This document shows positions 1 to 7,502 of a DNA stretch of 60,573 bases, piece by piece. The stretch comes from a virus. The stretch is from positions 1 to 60,573 of IMG/VR virus record IMGVR_UViG_3300017764_000003; one strand, written 5' to 3'. A program made the position numbers and the translations under genes. Numbering within the stretch: position 1 is the first letter of the stretch; each line of letters starts with the position of its first letter. The notes beneath the pieces are model-generated. The model was not told the origin of the DNA, searched no databases, and saw nothing but the letters and a program-made list of their open reading frames with translations.

Positions 1-9
1 GAATGGAGC

Positions 10-96
10 ATGAAATTATCTTTAGTTGAGGACTTAATAGATGAGGGAAATCCTCTGAGTCCATTTAAAATTTTAAAACAAAGGAGGTACAAATGA
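10..96 (+). CDS. possible 28-aa microprotein
   Basis: A short open frame starts at ATG 10 behind the weak purine stretch GGAGC and stops at the TGA that overlaps the next gene's ATG (ATGA). The predicted peptide is mixed charged and hydrophobic (ends KILKQRRYK) with no recognisable domain. Tight coupling to the next gene and the position inside a dense operon support translation; the small size argues for caution. If the genome is circular, the end of the preceding gene lies at the right end of the window. Confidence 0.35.
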   Translation: MKLSLVEDLIDEGNPLSPFKILKQRRYK

Positions 97-392
97 TTAA
101 TAACTCAGAAACTTTAAACGCATATGCAGTACGTAACTTTATGTACTACCTATGGAACTTTGACAGTAAGCATTTTATTATTGATGGTCAAGGTGAATAT
201 CTACCTTCGTTCTTCTCTGTATGGGAAGACAAGGGGGCTATGATGAATCACATGGTCAGTAAGTATTTAAATATACTTAAGACTAGAGATTGTAATAGTA
301 GCCAAGCTATAATATACTTCTACTTTGAGGTAGATAATCATAATCAAGCAATGATGTCTGATTACGTATACAAAAACTATCAAGGAGCATGA
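93..392 (+). CDS. hypothetical early protein, 99 aa
   Basis: The start at ATG 93 is fixed by an excellent Shine-Dalgarno sequence (AAAGGAGGTACAA) directly upstream. The protein is rich in aromatic residues and Asn (MYYLWNF, IIYFYFEVDN) and shows no signal peptide or membrane segment. I do not recognise the family. It overlaps the following gene by 4 bases (ATGA), so the two are probably translationally coupled. It belongs to the series of small SD-led genes that I take to be the early operon, which typically encodes host-takeover factors. Confidence 0.75.
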   Translation: MINNSETLNAYAVRNFMYYLWNFDSKHFIIDGQGEYLPSFFSVWEDKGAMMNHMVSKYLNILKTRDCNSSQAIIYFYFEVDNHNQAMMSDYVYKNYQGA

Positions 393-613
393 AGTATAAG
401 GTAAACAGAAATCAATTCTTGAATTGGTACTTCTCAACTAGGAGTATTGAATCTAAATTAAGAAGAAGGTTGCAACGTAACAAGGATGGCGTTGCAACCA
501 TATCTGTAGAAGAATTATTTATGGAGTGTCATATTGTTCCTTCAGGAATAACAGATCACCCTGTAGTTAATAAGTTCTATGATGTAAAAGATTGTGAATT
601 AATTTATAAATAA
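389..613 (+). CDS. hypothetical early protein, 74 aa
   Basis: Starts in the ATGA overlap with the upstream gene; AAGGAGC is the ribosome site. The N-terminal half is basic (residues about 20-32 contain SKLRRRLQRNK) and the C-terminal half acidic. The order of charged segments could suit a nucleic-acid or protein binder, but no family is recognised. It is followed after 10 bases by another SD-led gene. Confidence 0.7.
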   Translation: MKYKVNRNQFLNWYFSTRSIESKLRRRLQRNKDGVATISVEELFMECHIVPSGITDHPVVNKFYDVKDCELIYK

Positions 614-623
614 GGAGGTAAAG

Positions 624-887
624 ATGTCTAAGAAAACAGTAACGGTATTATATGAAATGATATACCAAGAAAACGGTGGGTTGTATAGAACACTTAAAAC
701 TAATCTATATACAACCTATAAAAAAGCAAGTGCAGTAATGTGGGAAGACTTTGAAAGTAGAAAAGGATATGATCTATCAAAGATAAACCCAAATAAAGTA
801 TACGCATCTATTGATTATACTTGCAGGAATAATTTAGGACAAGAATGTTTTTATAGAGTAGTAGTAGAAAAAAAGGAGGTGTACTAA
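624..887 (+). CDS. hypothetical early protein, 87 aa
   Basis: ATG 624 is preceded by AAGGAGGTAAAG, which decides the start. The sequence looks like a small mixed alpha/beta protein (KTVTVLYEMIY near the start, CFYRVVVEKKE near the end). No catalytic motif is apparent. The stop TAA shares a base with the next ATG (TAATG), and the end of this gene (AAAAAGGAGGTG) supplies the ribosome site of the next one. Confidence 0.7.
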   Translation: MSKKTVTVLYEMIYQENGGLYRTLKTNLYTTYKKASAVMWEDFESRKGYDLSKINPNKVYASIDYTCRNNLGQECFYRVVVEKKEVY

Positions 888-1327
888 TGGATGATTCATT
901 ATGGAATTACGAGAAAGGATTCAAGATATATAGGAATCTACATAAAGATTGTTGGAGTGTTCAGGCTTACAACAAAGACAAGAAAGGTTGGAGGTTATAT
1001 GCCCATGAGTATTGCTTGAAGGGTATCAACGCTAAGTTCTTGGTAAATGAGAAAGCAAGACAGAAAGTTATTAAAGAAAAGCGTAAGAATGTACACGCAT
1101 TTATTTGGGTTGATGAATATCATACAATAGATGTTAGATACACAGAGAATGCTGATACATTAAAAGAGATGGGATATCTTAGAGGAAAGTACAATCCTTA
1201 CAAGCATGATTCATTCATAGAAGAAAGAGCTTCTCTTCCATTGTTTGACTGCCCTGAAGTGTATCTTCAATGGAGTCATTTATACTTTCAACCTAACTTA
1301 CTTGATAGATATATACTGCAAGTGTAA
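887..1327 (+). CDS. hypothetical phage protein, 146 aa
   Basis: Starts at ATG 887 behind an in-gene SD (AAGGAGGTGTACTA). The N-terminal half has the pattern GFKIYRNLHKDCWSVQA followed by a basic stretch (residues about 57-70, ARQKVIKEKRKN) and the segment HAFIWVDEY. I have a faint memory of similar phage proteins of unknown function but cannot name a family. It is the last gene of the SD-led series at the left end. Its final codons run into the TGCA-box element that precedes the replication operon. Confidence 0.65.
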   Translation: MDDSLWNYEKGFKIYRNLHKDCWSVQAYNKDKKGWRLYAHEYCLKGINAKFLVNEKARQKVIKEKRKNVHAFIWVDEYHTIDVRYTENADTLKEMGYLRGKYNPYKHDSFIEERASLPLFDCPEVYLQWSHLYFQPNLLDRYILQV

Positions 1328-1402
1328 TGCAAATGCATTCCATGTGTATTGCAATTCAATGCAAGGTGCAATGCAAAGAAAAAGAAAGAAAGAAAGAAAT
1401 AA
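1326..1402 (+). promoter_or_regulatory. TGCA-box/GAAA-tract element, copy 1
   Basis: Between the stop of the upstream gene and the DnaA-like gene lie repeated TGCA-centred boxes (TGCAAATGCA at 1328-1337, then ATTGCAAT, AATGCAAGG and TGCAATGCAAAG), followed by a purine tract of GAAA repeats to about 1399. The near -7 sequence TAACTTTA follows at about 1400. The same arrangement, in the same order relative to the downstream gene, recurs on the minus strand at 22893-22977 and 54930-55002. I infer an activator-dependent promoter for the replication operon. The repeat is seen in the sequence; the function is inference. Confidence 0.6.
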
Positions 1403-1423
1403 CTTTATTAACCAAAAAATATT

Positions 1424-1453
1424 TTGGTATTACTAAATAAAAATTTATATTTG
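1424..1453 (+). promoter_or_regulatory. Bacteroidota-type promoter before the replication operon
   Basis: TTG at 1424-1426, a 19-base spacer and TATATTTG at 1446-1453 match the Bacteroidota vegetative promoter pattern (TTG, about 19-20 bases, TAnnTTTG). The predicted start of transcription falls almost on the ATG at 1457 or 1463, so the mRNA may be leaderless or nearly so. This fits the lack of any Shine-Dalgarno sequence for the downstream gene. Confidence 0.6.
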
Positions 1454-1456
1454 TGT

Positions 1457-1804
1457 ATGGATATGATACCCCCAATGACTTATGTAGGTCTAGAAGATAC
1501 TGTACTAGGTGCTACTGAGATGTACCCTAGAATAGTTAATACGGTTGCCGATGAATTTAATATAACAACTAAGCAAATGTTCCTTAAGTCTAGGAAGAGA
1601 GAGTTGGTTGATGCTAGACGTTGTGTTATGTTTATACTCAGAGAGCATTATGAACTTACCTATAGCACAATAGCAAAAAAGTTTAAGTGCGATCACTCAA
1701 CTATTATTCATGGCGTTAGGAAAACACATGAGTTAATGAGATTCGATTCTGAATTTCAAAGAAAATTTATTTCAATTACAAACAAACTTAATATTCAATT
1801 TTAA
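1457..1804 (+). CDS. stand-alone DnaA domain IV-like DNA-binding protein
   Basis: The 115-aa product matches the C-terminal double-stranded DNA-binding domain of DnaA. SRKREL (residues 45-50) corresponds to the conserved basic loop, RRCVMFILRE (54-63) to the recognition-domain helix, and DHSTIIHG (79-86) to the DnaA signature usually written DHTTV. The AAA+ ATPase domain is absent, so it can bind DNA but not form an ATP-driven initiator filament. The likely role is origin binding or transcriptional control. The start was set at ATG 1457 rather than the upstream TTG, because a good promoter runs up to this ATG. ATG 1463 is an alternative. Confidence 0.8.
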   Translation: MDMIPPMTYVGLEDTVLGATEMYPRIVNTVADEFNITTKQMFLKSRKRELVDARRCVMFILREHYELTYSTIAKKFKCDHSTIIHGVRKTHELMRFDSEFQRKFISITNKLNIQF

Positions 1805-1815
1805 ATTTAATTATC

Positions 1816-2736
1816 ATGAACAGTTTAAAGATCGCTCAAGAGAGCATGGACAAAGGAGAGAGAATTGTACAAATGTTAGAACAATTCGGATTATTTTGGA
1901 ACGTAAACAAGGTGCAGTTATTAACACCTGATGAAGAACCTACTGTATTCTATGGCACACAAAGGGAAGACAATCGTAATGTTTTTGCTTGTGTCAAGGA
2001 TGGATATAAAGTTCTACAGAATTGGGAGTTAGCTGAGATGGTTACAGAAGTTGCAGGTAACTTCGATATGAAGGTTGCTAAAGGCGGAATGTTTAACGGA
2101 GGTGGAAAGGTATACCTTCAGGTGCACACAGGAGATATCCAAGGGCTTGGAGAGAACAATGATACTATCAATAAGTACATTACAGCCCTGAACTCACACG
2201 ATGGTAGCAGATCAGTAGGGTTTGGTAAGACTAACGTAACTATAAGTTGCCAAAATACTTTTCATCAGGCTTACCAAGACATGGAAAATAAGATCAGGCA
2301 TAGTGCTTCTATGAGAGAACGTATTGATGCCATGATGAGAGACTTCGAAAAGCTACAGGTAGAAGAGAAAAATCTTTACGATACTTTCTTCAAGCTAGCT
2401 AGCGAGCAAGCTACTCCTGAACATATCAAGGATGTAGTTAAGATGTCTACAGGTATTGACTTAATGCTTACACATGAGCAAGCATCAAACAATCATAGCA
2501 CTTACCAAATCAATCAGGCTAAACAGCTAACAGCTAGGATTACTGAAGAGATGTCATACAAAGGTCAAACTTTATGGGGCTTATTCTCAGGTGTAACTAA
2601 GTATACTAACAGAGATATCAGAGTTGCCAATAGAGAGAATGCAACTCTTGAATCTAAGTTCTTAGGATCTGCAGGTAAGATTGATAATAACGCAATGAAT
2701 TATGTTGCTAAGAAAGTCTTATTAGAAACAGTTTAA
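1816..2736 (+). CDS. DUF932 (phage/plasmid-like) protein
   Basis: The 306-aa product has features of the DUF932 family common on phages and plasmids: an N-terminal part with FYGTQREDNRNVF and VKDGYKVLQNWEL, a central GGGKVYLQV with NDTINKYITALNSHDGS, and TISCQNTFHQA. These resemble the family core in which a protein of unknown biochemical role sits beside recombination genes. The C-terminal third is helical. It starts 11 bases after the DnaA-like gene with no SD (AAATTTAATTATC before ATG), typical of this operon. Confidence 0.8.
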   Translation: MNSLKIAQESMDKGERIVQMLEQFGLFWNVNKVQLLTPDEEPTVFYGTQREDNRNVFACVKDGYKVLQNWELAEMVTEVAGNFDMKVAKGGMFNGGGKVYLQVHTGDIQGLGENNDTINKYITALNSHDGSRSVGFGKTNVTISCQNTFHQAYQDMENKIRHSASMRERIDAMMRDFEKLQVEEKNLYDTFFKLASEQATPEHIKDVVKMSTGIDLMLTHEQASNNHSTYQINQAKQLTARITEEMSYKGQTLWGLFSGVTKYTNRDIRVANRENATLESKFLGSAGKIDNNAMNYVAKKVLLETV

Positions 2737-2748
2737 TTCTTTAGAGTC

Positions 2749-3189
2749 ATGGATAAACCTATCAAGAAGTATCACAAGTGGTCTAAAGAAGACACAGCAT
2801 GGCTATCCTGCAATATTAGTGGCGAGTATTCTAATAAAGAACTCGCTACTATTTTAGGCAGGTCTATTGATTCTGTTAAAACTAGAAGAAAATACTTGAA
2901 GTCAGGTATAATTAAACCTGATCATAGTATGGTGACAGCAATAAATGTTCATGGAGTTAGTAGCTATAAAGCATGGGATGAGCATTCATCTTATTGGATT
3001 AACACTACAATAACAAAAGGAATTGTATATAATAAAGTTCCTATTGTGGATGAGAACGACTGCAAGAATGTTAGTTGTAAAACTCCATATCAATATAGTG
3101 CTTCAATAATTAGAACTCAACTTTTAATTCTATGCTTGGTTGTATTCGTATGGACATTAATTTTTATTTTACTAAATGTTTTTTTATAA
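2749..3189 (+). CDS. Myb/SANT-like HTH protein with C-terminal membrane helix
   Basis: Residues 9-50 form a Myb/SANT-like helix-turn-helix: Trp11 and Trp18 in the first helix, then YSNKELATILGRSIDSVKTR, a pattern of DNA-binding domains. Residues 124-146 are a strongly hydrophobic helix (LLILCLVVFVWTLIFILL) with only four residues after it. The visible layout is a cytoplasmic DNA-binding head tethered to the inner membrane by its tail, a rare design. It might anchor replicating DNA or act as a membrane-bound regulator; both are inference. The stop overlaps the next ATG (TAATG). Confidence 0.7.
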   Translation: MDKPIKKYHKWSKEDTAWLSCNISGEYSNKELATILGRSIDSVKTRRKYLKSGIIKPDHSMVTAINVHGVSSYKAWDEHSSYWINTTITKGIVYNKVPIVDENDCKNVSCKTPYQYSASIIRTQLLILCLVVFVWTLIFILLNVFL

Positions 3190-3446
3190 TGGAAGATGTA
3201 ATTTTCAATGACGTTGGAGAGAGTAAACCAAAATACTCCAACTTAAAAGAACTTCTTAAAGAAGAAGGGAGAACTCAGACATGGCTTATCAAGAAGCTAG
3301 AAGAGTATGGTATTAAAAGAGACAAAGCACAAGTCTCTCAGTATTGCAGAAATATATTCAGACCAAGAGATGAGTATGTTATTAGAGCAATAGCTGAAAT
3401 TATAAATGTGGATTTTCAAATAGTTAACAATTGTTTTAGTAAGTAA
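3189..3446 (+). CDS. XRE/Cro-like HTH regulator, 85 aa
   Basis: ATG 3189 is chosen over the earlier in-frame ATG (3132) because it sits in a TAATG stop-start overlap and the extra upstream residues would lie inside the membrane-helix coding region of the previous gene. The body contains a helix-turn-helix: TQTWLIKKLEEYGIKRDKAQVSQYCRN, with a following helix EYVIRAIAEIINV, like Cro/C1-type repressors. It may autoregulate the replication operon. With no integrase in the window, I do not read it as a lysogeny repressor. Confidence 0.7.
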   Translation: MEDVIFNDVGESKPKYSNLKELLKEEGRTQTWLIKKLEEYGIKRDKAQVSQYCRNIFRPRDEYVIRAIAEIINVDFQIVNNCFSK

Positions 3447-3447
3447 T

Positions 3448-4374
3448 ATGGAAAACTTAAATTTAATTAGATCCATTGATACAGTTATTGATGGACAAGG
3501 GATAGTACACCCTAAAGGATCAGGATTTGGTGGCAAATATAACAGACTGCCTGCTATTTATAGAGAGAAGTTATCGAAGGCTATACCTTCAAACATGATA
3601 TCTAAACACCCAACTAAAACATTCCTTTCTGTTATCAAAGCTATTGCTATAGTAGAAAGAATGAATGATGTGTTTGGAACTAATGGTTGGAACTTAGAGC
3701 ACAACGTAGTTGAGATGACAACTCTTAAAGTTAAGGAAGGTGAAGTGCCTTACGTAGTTATGAAGGGTAGAATTTATGTACGTGAATTTGATTTGTATAC
3801 ACCTTATCAATATGGTGGTCATCAACTAGGCGGTAAAGGTACTGAGCCTGCAGATGGATACAAGTCAGCAGTAACAGACATTCAATCTAAGTGCTCTTCA
3901 TATTTAGAGATTGGTATTCAAGTGTTTAAAGGTCAACCTAATTCTCAGGAGTATAATAAGTCTAAACGAAAAGACGAGCATGATGTTGAAGAAGCTACGC
4001 AGAATATGGTTGCAAAGGTTGTAGATGAAATGCTTGAACCTGTTAAGAAGAAAGCACCTGTAAAGAAAAAGAAAACTGCCAAGAAGAAAGAGGTGGTTGC
4101 TGAAGTTGCTGAAGCAGAGGCTGCTGTTGCTGAAGTATGTGATGATAAGTCAACCTTACAGCAAGAGAGTGATGATTTAATCACTAAATTAATTGAACCT
4201 GTTAATGCAATAGAGGTAGCGGAAGAAAAGATTCTTAAATATAATACAGCAGAGGGGTTAAAAGATAATGCTACTGTAATTATATTTGATGCTCAAATGG
4301 ATGGAGCAACTGATCAAGAGTTATCTGATCTGAAGTCTGCTATAAATACTCGTTATAAAGAACTTTTAAAATAA
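3448..4374 (+). CDS. Rad52/22-like single-strand annealing protein
   Basis: The N-terminal half (residues about 30-165) shows the Rad52/Rad22-type single-strand annealing fold seen in many phages: TFLSVIKAIAIVERMNDVFG followed by GWNLEH, the strand-like YVVMKGRIYV, and GGHQLGGKGTEPADGYKSA with the helix VTDIQSKCSSYLEIG. It would anneal complementary strands during recombination-dependent replication. A linker rich in Lys, Ala and Glu (residues about 200-235) leads to a short C-terminal helical domain. It lies next to a phage-specific unknown gene, SSB and nucleases, as expected for a recombination cassette. Confidence 0.8.
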   Translation: MENLNLIRSIDTVIDGQGIVHPKGSGFGGKYNRLPAIYREKLSKAIPSNMISKHPTKTFLSVIKAIAIVERMNDVFGTNGWNLEHNVVEMTTLKVKEGEVPYVVMKGRIYVREFDLYTPYQYGGHQLGGKGTEPADGYKSAVTDIQSKCSSYLEIGIQVFKGQPNSQEYNKSKRKDEHDVEEATQNMVAKVVDEMLEPVKKKAPVKKKKTAKKKEVVAEVAEAEAAVAEVCDDKSTLQQESDDLITKLIEPVNAIEVAEEKILKYNTAEGLKDNATVIIFDAQMDGATDQELSDLKSAINTRYKELLK

Positions 4375-4895
4375 TGTATATGAATGATGTAAATGATTTA
4401 CCGTTCCCTGAAAAGGAAGGAGGATACAACATAGGTTTGTTTGTTGAGAAACAAGAAACTTATAGCAAGGAATCGCTTAAGCTACAAGCAAAGAAAGAAA
4501 TGAATGCAGTTATCGAAGGTATTGTCGAGCCTGCTGAAGTCTATGCAAAGTTAAAAGCTATCAGCCATTTTATTGATGAGTGTATTAATGAAATAAAAGA
4601 AGATGTTATTACAGAGGTTGATAAGTATGGAAAGGAAGGAGTTAATGTTTGTGGTATTCCATTGATAGTAAAGAATCAAGGTAAGAAGTATTCCTTTGAA
4701 GACAACGATGATTGGATTGAGTTAGATGATAAGATCAAAGACCTTACTGATAAGAGAAAGGACATTGAATCTAAGATGAAGGCTCTAGTTGGTACTGCAG
4801 GATATGTAGACAGCGATTCAGGAGAGATGTTAGCACCTGCTAGGATAGTAAGTGAAGGAAAGACAATAGTTCAAGCAACAATACCTAAAAAATAA
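4374..4895 (+). CDS. hypothetical recombination-module protein with N-terminal DLPFPE motif
   Basis: Starts in a TAATG overlap with the annealing-protein gene. The 173-aa product begins with the acidic motif NDLPFPEKEGG, which resembles the tip of SSB C-terminal tails but is placed at the N-terminus. A largely helical, charged body follows; residues about 110-145 (DDWIELDDKIKDLTDKRK) look like a coiled coil. Similar proteins accompany phage annealing proteins, but I cannot name a family. Coupled translation suggests a partner of the annealing protein or SSB. Confidence 0.7.
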   Translation: MYMNDVNDLPFPEKEGGYNIGLFVEKQETYSKESLKLQAKKEMNAVIEGIVEPAEVYAKLKAISHFIDECINEIKEDVITEVDKYGKEGVNVCGIPLIVKNQGKKYSFEDNDDWIELDDKIKDLTDKRKDIESKMKALVGTAGYVDSDSGEMLAPARIVSEGKTIVQATIPKK

Positions 4896-4904
4896 TATAA
4901 GATT

Positions 4905-5573
4905 ATGAGTAGTAAGAACACATTTTATTTTTCTCACGATGCAAATGCTCACGAGGATGATAAGATTATCTGTCTTATGTCTCATTATGGTAGCCAAGGT
5001 TATGGATGGTGGTGGATTATGGTAGAAGTTTTATTCCAACAAGAAGGATGTAAGCTAGACCTATCTAATAAGACTACCATCCCATACCTTTATAGAATGC
5101 TATGGGATATGCCTATGAAAGATATAGAATCTTTTATTGATCAGCTAGTAGACTTTGGTTTATTAGTTAGAGAAGGAGATGTTGTATACTCTGAGTCATT
5201 ACTTAAAAGAAATGATAAGATAGATGATCTTAGAGAGAAGAGAAGAGCTGCTGCTAATGCTAGATGGAATAAAAAGAAAGAGACTAAGGAAGAGATTCCT
5301 AAAAACTCTAAGCCTTTAGATCCAAGCAAGACTATAGCGGTATTAAAAGACGACAACTTATTTTCTATTTTTGCAATTGAACTTAGTAAACACGAAATCT
5401 ATTCTGCTTTACCCAAAAGACAAGTCTATTCAGAGAGAGAGTCATGTCTTAATTGGTTAGCCTCTAAAGGCACAATCAAAAAAGACTACAAAGCTTTCTT
5501 TAAGAATTGGATTAAGAAAAGAATAGAAGATAGTGGATTAAATACTAATAATAATCAAACAATGGTCTACTAA
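4905..5573 (+). CDS. DUF4373-like (Lin1244/Lin1753-type) replication protein
   Basis: The N-terminal region (residues about 5-100) starts FYFSHDANAHEDDKI, followed by HYGSQGYGWWWIMVEVLFQ and a wHTH-like section ending SLLKRND. This is the signature I associate with the DUF4373 or Lin1244/Lin1753-like N-terminal domain of phage replication initiators. A basic segment (REKRRAAANARWNKKK, residues about 110-125) follows, typical of this family. It lies directly before the primase-helicase gene, so an origin-binding or helicase-loading role is likely. Confidence 0.75.
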   Translation: MSSKNTFYFSHDANAHEDDKIICLMSHYGSQGYGWWWIMVEVLFQQEGCKLDLSNKTTIPYLYRMLWDMPMKDIESFIDQLVDFGLLVREGDVVYSESLLKRNDKIDDLREKRRAAANARWNKKKETKEEIPKNSKPLDPSKTIAVLKDDNLFSIFAIELSKHEIYSALPKRQVYSERESCLNWLASKGTIKKDYKAFFKNWIKKRIEDSGLNTNNNQTMVY

Positions 5574-5574
5574 T

Positions 5575-7407
5575 ATGAACGCAGATAAACTATCATCACT
5601 TGGTATTAAGTTACCGAGAAAAAATGGGCAGGTAAAAGTTACCTGTCCACAATGCAGTCACACAAGAAAACCACAGAATAGAAAAGAACCCTGCTTGTCT
5701 GTTAATATAGACGAGGGAATATATAATTGTCACAACTGTGGTTGGCAAGGATCTGTAGCTGATAACAAATACGAAGTACCTGATTGGAATTATACTCATG
5801 ACGTTGTACCTGAATCTAAGTGTATGGATTACATGATAGAAGAAAGAAAGCTATCAAGGCTTACACTATCTGCATTCAACATACGTCAAGAGAAACAATA
5901 CATTCCTAAAGAAGGTAAGGAAGTTGACTGTATACAATTCCCTTACTTTAAAAATGGTATTGTAGTTAACATAAAGTATAGATCACTTGGTAAAGGATTT
6001 AGAATGGTTAGTAATGCAGAACTAACAATGTTTAATCTTGATTGTATTGATACTGAATCAATAACAGAGTCAGCTATAGTTACAGAAGGAGAGATTGATG
6101 CGATGTCTTTTTATGAGGCAGGATTTGATACCGTTATATCTGTACCTAACGGTGCAAGTAAAGGTAATAACAACCTGCAGTATATAGATAACTCTGCCTT
6201 ACACTTAGAGAAAGTGGAGAAGTTCTACTTAGCATTAGATAAAGACGAAGCAGGTAAACAACTAGAGAATGAGATAGCAAGAAGACTAGGTAAAGATAAG
6301 TGTTGGATTGTTGATTTTCCTAATGGTTGCAAAGATGCTAATCAAGTTTTATTAGAACATGGATACAATGCTTTACAGCAGGCTATAACTAATGCAAGAC
6401 CTATGCCTATTGAAGGTGTAATAAAAGCTAACGACTGTAGAGATTCTGTTTATGAACTGTATAGAAACGGTGTTGATAGAGGTGATCTATTAGATGTAAA
6501 AGGCTTTGATGATTTGTTATCTTTTAAGACATCTATGCTGTACATAATTACAGGTATACCTACTCATGGTAAAAGTTCTGTATGTAATTGGATGGAGTGC
6601 TTGTTAGCTGCTCGTAGCGGTTGGAAGTTTGCGATCTTTTCTCCTGAACATTATCCATTAGATTATTTAATATATAGATACGCTGAGATTCTAGTTGGTA
6701 AAGGGTTCTTTCATAACTCAGAAACAAGAATGGGTGAACATGAATTAGGTCTAGCACTAGATTTTATTAATGAACATTTCTTTTTCATAAGACCTACTGA
6801 AGGTATGTATACTATGGCTGAGTTGTTAGACATAGCTAAGTCTTTAGTTCTTAGACATGGAGTTAAAGGATTTACTATTGATCCATGGAATACTATAAAG
6901 CATGACTATAACTCAGGTCTTACAGAGACACAGTACATAGAGGTTGCCTTAAATGAACTGACTATATTTAAACAAGTTCATGATGTTGGTGTGTTTTTAG
7001 TTGCACACCCTCGTAAGATGGCTAAGATTAAAGACATGAATCATCCTATGCATGGGCTTCATGAAGTTCCTACCTTGTATGATATATCAGGTAGTAAATC
7101 ATTCTATGATAAGGCTGATGTAGGCATAACAGTATATAGAAACTTTACAACTAAACAAACAACTATATACGTACAGAAGGTTAAGTTCAAACATCTTGGT
7201 GAGGTTGGTATGCAGAACTTTAATTACGAAGGATGTAGTAGATACTCGCCTACTAATGAGGTTCAAGATTATCTAGACTACAGAGATAAAACACCTGAAG
7301 CTTATATAAGAACCCCACTTCCACAGACAGCTATCAATAGGAATTGGTTTGATGATAATGAGGATAGAGTTGATCAACATGAACAAGAAATAGATACACC
7401 TTTTTAA
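5575..7407 (+). CDS. T7 gp4-like primase-helicase
   Basis: A 610-aa bifunctional replication enzyme. Residues 24-55 hold a primase zinc ribbon (Cys24, Cys27, Cys52, Cys55). A TOPRIM catalytic core follows, with TEGEIDAMS at 170-178 and LDKDEAG at 221-227. The C-terminal half is a RecA-type hexameric helicase with Walker A GIPTHGKSS (327-335), Walker B-like GFTIDPW (432-438) and VFLVAHPRK (473-481). It makes primers and unwinds DNA. The extreme C-terminus is acidic and ends EIDTPF, like the SSB tail and like the acidic polymerase-binding tail of T7 gp4. The gene starts 2 bases after the DUF4373-like gene. Confidence 0.92.
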   Translation: MNADKLSSLGIKLPRKNGQVKVTCPQCSHTRKPQNRKEPCLSVNIDEGIYNCHNCGWQGSVADNKYEVPDWNYTHDVVPESKCMDYMIEERKLSRLTLSAFNIRQEKQYIPKEGKEVDCIQFPYFKNGIVVNIKYRSLGKGFRMVSNAELTMFNLDCIDTESITESAIVTEGEIDAMSFYEAGFDTVISVPNGASKGNNNLQYIDNSALHLEKVEKFYLALDKDEAGKQLENEIARRLGKDKCWIVDFPNGCKDANQVLLEHGYNALQQAITNARPMPIEGVIKANDCRDSVYELYRNGVDRGDLLDVKGFDDLLSFKTSMLYIITGIPTHGKSSVCNWMECLLAARSGWKFAIFSPEHYPLDYLIYRYAEILVGKGFFHNSETRMGEHELGLALDFINEHFFFIRPTEGMYTMAELLDIAKSLVLRHGVKGFTIDPWNTIKHDYNSGLTETQYIEVALNELTIFKQVHDVGVFLVAHPRKMAKIKDMNHPMHGLHEVPTLYDISGSKSFYDKADVGITVYRNFTTKQTTIYVQKVKFKHLGEVGMQNFNYEGCSRYSPTNEVQDYLDYRDKTPEAYIRTPLPQTAINRNWFDDNEDRVDQHEQEIDTPF

Positions 7408-7416
7408 AATAAAATT

Positions 7417-7491
7417 ATGAGTAAAGATGATTTAATATTAGCAGGCATATGTTTGTGGACAGCAATTGTTATAATATCATTGTTTATATAA
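7417..7491 (+). CDS. 24-aa membrane microprotein
   Basis: ATG 7417 opens a frame of 24 codons: a charged start (MSKDD) followed by one continuous hydrophobic helix (LAGICLWTAIVIISLFI). It fills the gap between the primase-helicase and the next gene with correct spacing. A second microprotein of the same design occurs at 10802-10891 in the same operon. The function is unknown; small membrane peptides can modulate host membrane complexes or exclude other phages. Supported only by frame, position and hydrophobic pattern. Confidence 0.45.
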   Translation: MSKDDLILAGICLWTAIVIISLFI

Positions 7492-7502
7492 AAGAAAGAA
7501 AT

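Noticed and set aside
1379-1400. GAAA repeat as a simple microsatellite
   Set aside because: The same tract recurs twice more with TGCA boxes on the same side and a -7 box on the other, so it is treated as part of a composite element.
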